Part shown: positions 44,264 through 64,000 of the stretch, piece after piece | How the letters are laid out: the number at the start of each line of letters is the position of its first letter | Position numbering within the stretch: the stretch's first letter is position 1 | Source of the DNA: Glandiceps talaboti | Taxonomy: Eukaryota; Hemichordata; Enteropneusta; Spengelidae | DNA length: 64,000 nt | Assembly (NCBI RefSeq): GCF_964340395.1 | Contig: NC_135549.1 | Span: 4,881,501-4,945,500 of the forward strand | Direction: 5' to 3' | Position numbers and translations under genes: made by a program | Notes under the pieces: generated by a model | Seen by the model: only the letters and a program-made list of their open reading frames with translations | What the model was told of the DNA's origin: nothing | Database searches by the model: none

Positions 44264-45226
44264 CGTTGTGTCCGAGATCACCTGCAAATAATCGCAGTGC
44301 ACACTCTTCACAAGCAATAAATGTACTCAGATCCTTTTCACCTGTGCAAATGGCCTCGTACCTTGCCCTGTCAGCACTACACCGGTGGTGATTCACGAAA
44401 AACCCGCGTGTATTCTGCCAGGTACAAATGACAAATGAGATTGATTGGTTTATACGTACTCGCGCGATGGCTGAAACCATTTCTGAGAAGGGGTGACCGA
44501 ATTTCGCAAATTGGAGTGGTGTCATAGCATAGCTAGCTAAATGTAGTTGAGAATAGCCAATTTTGTTAATTTTGAAAGCAATTATTTTCAGTTATTGAAC
44601 ATAACAATAGCGAAATCGGGTGTTATTAGCCAACTAGTTATTAGAGTTGGGACCAGTTGAGACAGCATTATTTGTCAACCCACAAATACGAAATCCGTTG
44701 GACCGTACTAGGCAATTGCAAAGGGATGACTGGGTAAGAAATACGCGTAGTACAAACCCACAGACACTTGTAATCCTACATCGATAATGCGTGAAAGGGG
44801 TAAATAACACGAGTTTCTAGGATCCTAGAAACCTGTGTTACTAGTATTTTAGCCCTTTCACATAGTATTGGCCAAATATGTCAATATTATCGATTACATT
44901 CTGAAACGTATCTCGGGTCACGAGTAGCTGCAATAATTGTAGCGTCTTGTTGCGGTTTTGTTTTTTTTCATCTGTTTTGGTGACTTTTTAAGTTTTTGTG
45001 TTTAACCGTGCTGACTAGGCTGGGGGTCAGAATTTATGGTGGGTGGGTGGGTGGGTGGGAGAAATTATTTTGGTCAATAAATTTTTCACCCCCCCCCCCT
45101 TTGCGTTTTCAAAAAAATTCATCCCACCCCCGAAATGAACCAAAGAATTTTCGTATTTCGCTCCCCCTTTCAGAACATTCAATTAAACAAAACACGGGTA
45201 GTACAAAATGAAAACACCATAATAAA

Positions 45227-45267
<41 letters not shown>

Positions 45268-47858
45268 CGCATACATTTTATTCTACACACATATATATCC
45301 ACAGGCCTGCATACTTAACTATTTTACATGTACCAATATCAACGTCCCTAAAATTATAGACAGTATAATAATTTTACAAACATTAAATGCCATAATATTG
45401 TTAAGTATAAAGACCTGTGTGTATATACATGTAGTCATGCGTTTATGTTGTTTTCATTTACTCACGCATTTTGTTTATTTGTACATATTTATTCTTTTAT
45501 ATTTGTTTGTACTATGGTTCCTGGGCTCCCTGTGATTCCACGTAGTTCAGAGTACATGTACACTGCCCTCTATACCCAAGGACATTGTAGGTTGTGCCAT
45601 GTTTGCTCACATCACTGTTGGTATCTATTCCACTATGGCAGACTGTCATTTACTTGTTGCTAAAGGCATGGTCAGGTTGCTAGGAATATTTGTGCCAATA
45701 AGTCTTCGTTCTACAGCTATATCTTCTGATAGGCACCTATGAGTTTGATCCAAGTGTGATGAAGCAATACATGGCTTGATTTCCTAATTTACCTCTATTT
45801 CCTTCGTATATTGCCTCATTTGTTCTTGATTTCTTCTTCTTCCACCTTGAACCCTAGCTGGAGAGGTAGGAGGCTAGGCCAGCAGTTTAATGATTTGGAC
45901 ACTGACATCCTAATTTGTGTAGATTATCAAAGGCTCACCACAAACTAACCGGCCAATTTTAGCTAGGTTGTAATTTTCACAATCTTGTCATGCGTACAAT
46001 TACATATCATACATAACACATCAAGATAGTCTGTACCAAAATATACAGCTAAAATGATGTTGGTTTGGTGTTTCACTCATGTGACATGACATTTTTTGCA
46101 CACGCTCAGAAAACTTCAAATGCAATAGAAACAATTACATAGGTGCCATGCACAGTGGAGTAATATAGAAGTGGTCAAGTTGATATGTTGAGTTAGAAAA
46201 TAAACAACTGGAGCCATTAAAATCATTAAGTCCATGTGTAATGTTTTTATTTGAAGCCTGTTCTACTGCACTGTGAAAGAATAGCAATACTCATCACTGT
46301 TCAATGTGATTGTGCAAAGGATCCTGCTGTGTGTTGTGTCTCCATTATTGTTAGTCTAGTTGAAATGTCAAAAACGTAATGTCCCATGAGTGAAACACCA
46401 AACCAACATTCTTTTTTGCTGTAATACATACTTGCAGATTGTTACTAATAAATGATTTCTATGTCTTATATATAGGTGTATGTATCATCTTTATTTGTAT
46501 TACCATATTCATATACACTGTACCATACATACGGTAGATTCGTGGATGACATCAACATCCACAGCCAAGAACTGTCACATACACATGTTACCAGGATCTG
46601 TGGTATGAGTGACTGCCATCTCCATTCTTTATAAGAAGTCTGACAAAATCGTCTCCATTACATCAAGATATCAACCAGAATATTCCAATAAAAGGATCCT
46701 GTTATATCATATTGGTAACATAAAGTTGATACTCCCCATGGTTATCATGTTCTAGATAGGTGAAATTTGCATAAAGAGGCAAAATGTGACCCAACAGTTA
46801 CCACGACAAGACATCCATACTCATGCAGGTCTTATTCAGTCTCATCATTATATGCTAAATCTTGGAAACTGCTTGCAAGAATACAGTTTTGGTACATCAC
46901 AAGCCATAGTCACAGGGGATATTTTTTGCTTAGTACCATTTCATTCCTTCAGAGGGTAACATTTTTCTTGTGTCACTCAGTCTCCCTTCACACAAATAAT
47001 GACTTAGTGTATGAGCAATGTTGGCTTAAAATTAGAAAAACTGCAGAACTCAAGTTCACATTTCATGACAGCATGAAGTCATGTGATCCTTCTCCAACTT
47101 TCATTTTTCCTTTGTTGGTCAAGTGTTGGCCTTTTTGACGCCATTACAAAGTTCACACTGATTGGAAAGAAAATGTAAATATTTTTTATTATTATCAGCA
47201 ATTCAATCAACAGATAGATGTATGTTTTACCTTTTATTCTCTATCTAATCAGAGTGAACCTTATATTCATATTATATCTTATTTTTCAGAATAATGCAAT
47301 TAATTAACAGACTAATGATATATATTTACACAGTTCATGATTTATGATATGGCATCAATAACTGAGGGAAGCCATATATTTCAGTAAGTAAAAAACCCAA
47401 CAAAGAACACATAAAAATAGTTCCAATGGCGTTGTAATACAGCTGAATATGTTATTGATGTTGGCATAGTGAGTGATCAGCATACTTTCAGAAAATTCAT
47501 ACTTCTTGCGCTTTTTTTAAACCTAAACTTACACTGAGAGAAGCAGTATCATGGTTATGATTAGTTATGACCTTTACATAGCTTTGTGGCATGGCAAAAA
47601 ACCGTTACATCTCTCATCAAGTACTTCAATAGTTGCACAACTACTTTAATGCAGTGTTCACTATTTCCTCTTTACCAAAATGAACATTTTTATCACAAAA
47701 TGCTTACAGATTGATACATCACCTTGTCACACACACACAATTTCATCATGCCTATACAGTACTATTGAGCCTCACTTCATTTGTACTAAAAAGACACAGC
47801 AATATGGACATTGCCTTCCTAAATAAATAGTTTTTGTAACACTATACAAGCTAAGTGG
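44264..47858. other. region between EBP 5' end and BAP1 3' end
   Basis: No coding exon is supported. The left part should contain the EBP promoter. A 71-bp palindrome lies at 44791-44861 (GTGAAAGGGGTAAATAACAC, centre CTAGGATCCTAG). A third copy of the inverted-repeat terminus is at 44926-44950. There is an (AAC)n array at 45227-45266. The right end, about 47180-47858, is probably the BAP1 3' untranslated region; a minus-strand AATAAA is at 47185-47190. Confidence 0.5.
45640..45700 (+). repeat. dispersed repeat fragment (TTGCTATGGGCATG family, copy 1)
   Basis: TTGTTGCTAAAGGCATGGTC followed by AGGTTGCTAGGAATATTTGTG resembles stretches at 48168-48240, 48285-48325 and (minus) 53911-53975. This suggests an old interspersed repeat or SINE fragment. 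Confidence 0.5.
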
Positions 47859-57495
<9,637 letters not shown>

Positions 57496-59179
57496 TGTTG
57501 ATTAGTAAATGGACAAATACTGAGTGTTTCTGCAAAGAAATTGGAAATATCTAAGTAGACGTGAGCCGACAACATCAGCCGAATCCTGTCATGCTGCTTC
57601 AATGGATAGATGGCGCGCTCAATCACGATTTCGGATTCGCATTCGCATCCGGAATCATGTCACAAAGAAAGGTCGAGAATTTCAACCACACATTTGAATG
57701 AGACAATGGATGACTACATAAACTGTCAATATTTGAAGAGATTTCTCAACATTTTGACATTTTTTTCACTGCGTTTTTCTTGCTCGTGTTTCCCCTCTAC
57801 TGATGAGAGAAGTTATATTCCATTTCTTCTTCCAATCCAGCAATATCAAGTTTATGCATATTAAAATTCTGACATTGAAATTTATCTTTCATTGATCTGA
57901 TGTCCATGTTCCTCTAATTCATCACTCATTTATTTACTCTTCATATATCTACATACTACATGCATTCATATATATATTTGCATTTCATTCATTGAATTAG
58001 TAATTCATTTTCATTGTTTAATAAACATATTCCCATTCATTCATTCATTCATTTCCCTACCAATTCATTATCATCGGTTGATATCCATTTTAATTACTTA
58101 ATTCATTCATTCATTCAATGGCCTGGTATTTTATTTTCCATTGGCTGATATTCATTTCAACTCAATTATTCTCTACTTTTACTGTCATTTATTTTTTCAT
58201 CATACATGTTCCTGCATTCATTCATTCATTCATTCATTCATTCATTCATTCATCCATCCATTCATTCATTCATTCATTGACTCAGTCATTGATTTGTTCA
58301 TTTTTCACTGATATACATTGATTCATTTACTGAATGATAACTACAGTATTTAATTTTTCATTGATTGATAATTCAATCAATTGTTGATAACTCTCAAAAA
58401 CAAGTAAACTAGTTGTCATTATAATAATTCTATTGCAGTGTCTGTGGAGGTGGTTTATGGTTGTTCTCTACATATTCAGAGCATGTAGTGGTCCTAAAAT
58501 AAGGTCTGTTTAATACTTTACTTTGAAATTAATTCATTTAAACCACAGGACAAGGGAAATGGAATAATAACCAATACAGGAGATTGGGATGAGCATGAAA
58601 AGCTAGTACAGGACTGTGTAATATCATCTTATCAAATTCAAACAAACCTCTGTTATCATTACTTCTCAAAACTACCTACAAAGAATGGAGCTATATAGAC
58701 AGATATAATTATTACAAAGTAACATTTACTGTTCTTTATTGCATGTACAATCCATACAATACATTTATGCAAATACTACATATAGCTTATATACATCAAA
58801 ATATGCTAATTCAAAAATAGCTTTACAAAATGTCTATATATTAATCACTGACAGTATTGTTGGAAATTTACAGGATGGAATTCAATTGATTATCATGGAA
58901 ACATGCTCATAAAATAATCTAACAACTAGTAATTTTTTTGATCTGCTGTAGAACACCACCATTGGTGGTGCTTGTATACTCTCTGTGCTCCACATGGAGT
59001 GGAGATTTCAGAAAGGTGATGTGGAGAGTACATTATGAGTAGAGAACGAGATACGAGAAGGCAATATGAGTCGAAAATCTAACAAAAAGAATTTTAGAAA
59101 AATACCCTACAAGTTATGGAAAATGACAGAAAGTAGCTGATAAAATGATATTAAATGGAGATGGCTGTTTTGGCTGTGT
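57496..59179. other. BAP1 upstream region and spacer with (CATT)n repeats
   Basis: The 5' untranslated region and promoter of BAP1 should lie just right of 57495. A head-to-tail (CATT)n array is at about 58215-58280, with scattered ATTC units over 58020-58120. The open frame at 57610-57864 has no recognisable content. Confidence 0.4.
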
Positions 59180-59546
59180 TAAAGGGGAGTACCACTCCAG
59201 AAAAAAGAGACATTTTCAAAAACTATGATTTCTGAAGATTCATTTCATGATTTTACATCACTTACAAATACTTGTGATTTCAGAGAAACATCAGGGTGAT
59301 CTCATGTCAAGTTATAGGGAATCTTTGCTGATGGCATTGCCTCCTGTGATTCAGTAGAAATAATATATTTATGGTTGCACAATGAATATTCATGATTTCT
59401 GAGTGCTTATTCCCTTCAGTGTAAAACAGCTCTCATGAATATTCATTGCAAGTAATTGAAGGTCATCGATGGAAAATCATGAAATGATTCTCAAGAACTC
59501 AGTGTATGAAAATGTCTTTATTTCCTGAAGTAGCATTCCCTTGAAC
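59180..59546. mobile_element. MITE-like element with imperfect terminal inverted repeats
   Basis: The left end AAAGGGGAGTACCACTCCAG and GAGACATTTTC pair with the right end GAAAATGTCTTTATTTCCTG and GCATTCCCTTGAA, giving imperfect inverted repeats of about 37 bp. The interior has further symmetric stretches (ATGAATATTCATGATT and ATGAATATTCATTGCA). Non-coding. Confidence 0.6.
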
Positions 59547-61470
59547 AATCTCTTCTACATACATCCATGATATGAATAGTGAAAATACATTTTTATTTTG
59601 ATCATCACTTGTATAACAATATATCTATATCATACATCATACATGTACTGGTTTGCAAAAATTGTTCAAGACAGAGTGATGAAAAAATAATGTTTCTCAG
59701 TTAGGGTTTCTTTTGACATACAACCAGACTTTGGCAATTGATAAGTATGTATAGGCAATTGATAAGTACTCAAGACATGTGTTTTGTTTGTACAGTTATA
59801 ACAGCAATTACATGATTCTTCATTTATTTGCATAATTTAAGAAATAAATACAAACAACCGTAGTAATTGTGTATTCAATGGACATATCAAATCAATTCCT
59901 GAATCTAGGACGGATTGGTGTTGAAATCTATTATTCAGCAGATCTTAAATTTGCTCAAAAGAAATTAAAAAGAATTGAAACTACTCAGATTTGTATTCAT
60001 TTGTACTGCTATAACTTATCACAAAATGAAAGTTATGATGTACATTTTGAACACAGTGTTTGAAACCATTTAGAAATTAATGTATCATCTCTTGCATAAA
60101 TATATAAACTTCTGTTTGGAAGCTTAACTATTTCAGTTGAAACTCCTCTATACTGTGATCAAACCTACAACGTTAAATGGATATTTGTACACTATCAACA
60201 ATTGCAGCTTCTTGTTATTGCATATTAGTGGTACGATTAATTGAATATCAAATCTTTTATTTATTTTTTACATATCAAATCTTTCTTTTTTTTTTTTTAC
60301 ATGTTTTCATAATCTAAAACATTTAAACGGTAAAATTCATTGTTTTCTTTACCATACACTACAGACTTGACTTGAAAGTTAACAAAAAAGAGAGAGAGAC
60401 AGTTTTAAAGTCAAATGTTTGGGTGTTGGGGAGAATTTATGTAATACTAATATTATAACAGCGTTTCTCTTTTGTTTCTAGTAAAATATTACTTCTGTAA
60501 AAATATCACGCTACTGGCTGTAGAGTCAGAATTGATATTAATGGAAATAATTGTCATGCATTTTATGCATCTATATTCACAAACTTTAAATTTTTTAGAG
60601 CCAAAATCTTCCCTTCTACACCCCTCCCCCTTGCAATCTTGAAAAAAATCACTATAACCATCCAATTTAATTTCCACTCATATCCAGCTGATAAGTTTTA
60701 CAAAAATAAAAATTCCTGACTGAAGTCATATCCTTCATATACATGTACAATGATTATCAATCACGCTGCACAATGAAATGGACATAAAATGGTTGATAAG
60801 GACCTTCAATCAAAGTGTACCTACTATGTTACATTTGGAATCCAAAATCAACATACTAATTAAACCCTGTGTGGTGTCTTGTCACTACAATTTTGTGACC
60901 ATATGCACTGTGTGATCGTACATAATGTATAGATTCTATAGTCACAGTAGGAATTACTTGATAATACAATTTATTGTTATCAACACTGAAACCACTATTC
61001 TGTCCAGTCTTTTGTTGCAGCTTGATAACTTTTCACAGTAGAATAAAATACAACTTGAATTCAAATCTTCAAATCTATTGATTAGTTTCACATTTTAGAT
61101 TTGCTCCACCCTCTTCACTATTATTATAAATAGAAGCTGTATATCAAAAATAGTTATACGCTTATCTTACTGCACAGTTAATATGTGGAAAATAATAGTG
61201 GAAAACTGCTAAAAATGTCAGAGAATGGGCATATTTCTATAAAAGTTCAACATCAATGTGACGACTAGACATTCTTTTAAATGGAAGTATCAGCTACATG
61301 TGAGGAAAATGACAAAATTATCCTATTTTGTAGAGTAAGAATTGGCCAGGACTGCATACTATATAATTGCCAATCTAAGCTGTTACATTGGATGGGGTGG
61401 GACATTGTTACAGTAGTTTTGTCTATGGAAGTATATATATACATGTACTACAATGTAGTAGAATACCACA
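59547..61470. other. AT-rich spacer, probably including 3' untranslated sequence of the rightmost gene
   Basis: No coding exon is supported on either strand. The part next to 61470 is probably 3' untranslated sequence of the minus-strand gene at 61471-63429. No RNA gene was recognised. Confidence 0.4.
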
Positions 61471-63429
61471 TTATTTCTGTGTTAACTTGGTCATTTTATC
61501 CAACTCCTGTAGTTGCATAATAGTCTCATGTCGGTCTGGTTGAACATCATGAAGCAACTGATCTGTGATTTTAGTACGTAGACGACCACTCACCTAAAAA
61601 TAGAAAAAGTTTCAGTCACATGACATTGATATATGCATTTGACATTCCTTTCACACTACATGAATATTACAGCTTGAACTTCCCATCTATCTGAATAATA
61701 GTTTACTAATGGCAGGCATTTGTATTATATTTTGACAAGCTGACAAGAGATCAATCACACTACAGCATAAGTCAATGTGGGATATACTAGACTTAGTCTA
61801 GTATTAAAAACAAGTTATGTCACCCTTGACTTACGTACACACTGACAGCAACAAAATGTGCAATACTATGTAGTTATTTATCAGAACTGATTTTTTTCAA
61901 AGGCTTGCATGTACAGTCACCACTTGTTGGCACCATCGTGGAAATTGTTTAGAGGCCCACTACCAGTGGACTGTTCCGCAGATAAACTCAAACAAGTTAA
62001 GAACTGCAAAGGTTGTCAACTCCTGAAATATTAGTGTAAGGACGATATGTCTCTATATACTCACAGTTTTAGGTCTTTGTATTATTCTATCACTATCACT
62101 AGGTTCCTTTGGCCATGGATCTGGTGTCAATGATCGGTTGAAATTGGGTGGATAGCCTGTAGGTGGAGGCCACACTCCTGTACTTGCACGACTTACTCTG
62201 TCACGGGACTTGACACTACGCATAGCTGATAAAAAACAAACACATGACATTATCAGATAGATAGCTTTCAATATATGAAGAACTATTTCACTTTCAAACA
62301 AATATTTGGTAGAATGTGATTGCAAGATAAATCAAGAATTATGAGTGCCAAAAGATGTCAAGAAAATAGTAAAAAAACAACAAGCAAAACAGCAACGTGA
62401 AAGCAGCTTCCATGGCGTAATGATTTTAAGGCAGGTCAGATCTTTTATTGAGTCATCTTTATGTTAATCTGGTTGTCACTTTAAACCAGTAAGTACAAAA
62501 CAAATACCAAATGAAGTACATTTTTTCCTGATAATATCAATCTGCAGAATCCTTGAAAGAGCCTGTTCTGGTGCAAACTCTTGTCAGAAATACAAGCAAT
62601 TATATTTGTCCTCAGTTTAGTAGAGATGCTTTAAGTTTTCAGTAGTAATTCAACACAAAAAACAACTCAATCTTTATTTTTTGAACATCTGTGGGTTTTT
62701 TCTAGGAGTTTTAACTTTTGTGATTTTGATGATATGAGTTTTTGTAATCCGTTTTTTCCTGCTTAAGAAGAACTGAAGTTGAATATCTTGATAAATCTTA
62801 GACTATAACTCCAGCATCTAAGTATGGACCTGTCCATCAATTGATTTCTCCATCTTGGTATGGAATAACAAATCTTTCTCTATCAGTTTGTGTACATTCG
62901 TATACCTCTGTAAGTGGTTAGTTAAGTTCATGTAATCACTCTAACTCACAGCATCTACACAGCAAAGGGTGACATGACATGTATGTGAATTGTTAATAAG
63001 TGTAAGTAACCTGGTAATGTACTACATATATCACTCTATTTTATATGATGAATACTGTCATTCTGTTAACAGTAATTGGCAAAACAGAGCTGTCACTGTG
63101 TATGTGTATGTACATGTACTGTAGGAATGTCAGTTCTGTCATGTGTAAGTGAATGAGTGCTAGTATTCTGCAGCATGCATGCACAGGTTACTAAAGGTGT
63201 TAAATCAGGTAACTCTACAATATCATTATGTGTACATGTAGTTGGCTGAATGCAGTTATTTTGTATATGCAATCAAATAGGTGAGTTTGATTTGTAATAC
63301 ATGTAGTTTTAGTAAGTATGACAGTGTTATAATTCAATGTGTAGAAAAGTGTTAAAACTCCACATGAAACCTGGTCAATGCTATAGTCAGTCATCCAATA
63401 CTCACGTGGTAATCTTAGAGTGAAAAAAT
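61471..63429 (-). CDS. unrecognised gene, 3' terminal exons (gene continues beyond right edge)
   Basis: Two well-formed minus-strand exons join in frame: 62065-62225 (about 53 codons; contains GVWPPPTGYPPNFNRSLTP and WPKEPSDSDRIIQRPKT) and 61471-61593 (41 codons with stop; VSGRLRTKITDQLLHDVQP and QLQELDKMTKLTQK). The intron is GT-AG, phase 0. A possible upstream 24-nt microexon, 63406-63429 (FFTLRLP), has good splice sites and the right phase but is short enough to be chance. The sequence is hydrophilic, proline-rich then helical, with no known domain. I do not recognise the family. Earlier exons must lie to the right of the window or be too short to call. Alternative: a spurious pair, but the codon pattern and matched phases argue for a real gene. 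Confidence 0.6.
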
Positions 63430-64000
63430 CTGTAGGAGTGGCATGCAATAAGGAGACAAACAAACACACACACACATATGCAAATATGGTTATCAAAGCA
63501 TTCTATGTGATATATATCATGCATATAGGGTAACAGCAATATTAAATCATTTGAATGGATTGTTTTATCACACTTGTAGGTATGTTTCACTCAAAATGAA
63601 AGGCACCTCTTTGCATTCACAAAAAAAAAATCATTTTTCAGAAATGCTGTCTGTCTGTGCTTACCTTATAACACAGACTGGATAAATGATTTGGAAAATA
63701 AAAACACCTTTGTAATGAAACCACTGAATAAGTTTGAAGTTTGGGCAAATAGAGATGACAAAAAAATTTGTCTTTGTTTCATGTACCTCAATGGCATGAT
63801 ATTAATGGCATTTCAATCCAATTCTTTTTTTTCACAAAATGATGCTTTTGACCAAAATTTACTCAGAAATGTTGATATTATTGCTATGGTAATATGAAAG
63901 GTTCAAGTTCAAAATGAAGTTGAAATTAGAGTAAGAAAAAGTTTCAAAAATGTGAATTTTTTGTGCAAAAAGTTCTACTGGGAAAATTATCAGGTCTGGA
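63430..64000. other. right-edge sequence, nothing supported
   Basis: A plausible minus-strand donor (AAGGTAAGC complement near 63660-63666) might end another exon of the unrecognised gene, but no supported reading frame could be fixed. Confidence 0.3.

Noticed and set aside
46767-47138. 123-codon plus-strand frame
   Set aside because: No family resemblance; composition and lack of splice context suggest chance.
57610-57864. 84-codon plus-strand frame just upstream of BAP1, as a divergent gene
   Set aside because: No recognisable motif, no splice continuation, and the sequence turns T-rich; chance frame more likely.

Overview
The window is invertebrate metazoan nuclear DNA. It is AT-rich by eye, has GT-AG introns throughout, is full of simple-sequence arrays, and carries short inverted-repeat elements and decayed non-LTR retrotransposons. 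No gene pins the phylum. The gene set and repeat style fit a marine invertebrate such as a lophotrochozoan, hemichordate or cephalochordate; this is inference. Exon models were built by hand from splice sites, phase continuity and remembered family sequences. Each complete model stays in frame from start to stop.

Layout. (1) 1-7.7 kb, minus strand: two tandem caveolin-like genes. One is complete (two exons, 142 residues). Only exon 1 of the other lies inside the left edge. (2) 11.3-23.1 kb and 30.9-38.7 kb, plus strand: two tandem TRPV-type cation channels, here TRPV-A (835 residues) and TRPV-B (782 residues). Both have 16 coding exons at matching positions, including an 18-nt microexon between pore and S6. 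Their exons hold the ankyrin repeats, S1-S6, pore and TRP box. (3) Between them, 23-30.9 kb: a transposon graveyard with two non-LTR fragments, inverted-repeat elements and tandem repeats. (4) 40.9-44.3 kb, minus strand: EBP sterol delta8-delta7 isomerase, four exons, 226 residues, convergent with TRPV-B, with a 39-bp minisatellite in its last intron. (5) 47.8-57.5 kb, minus strand: BAP1-type nuclear deubiquitinase, eleven exons, 743 residues, with the catalytic Cys91/His169/Asp184 at the same residue numbers as in human BAP1. (6) 61.4-64 kb, minus strand: the 3' end of an unrecognised gene running off the right edge.

The genes do not form an operon. Caveolin shapes plasma membrane, TRPV channels conduct cations, EBP works in ER sterol synthesis and BAP1 acts on chromatin; any functional link is speculation. 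The most noteworthy signals are an apparent gene-conversion tract in exon 6 of the TRPV pair, a 23-residue insertion repeating the GRFFMP motif in the TRPV-B ankyrin region, a very cysteine-rich caveolin, a GC-AG intron directly after the BAP1 catalytic-cysteine exon, and several long near-perfect palindromes.
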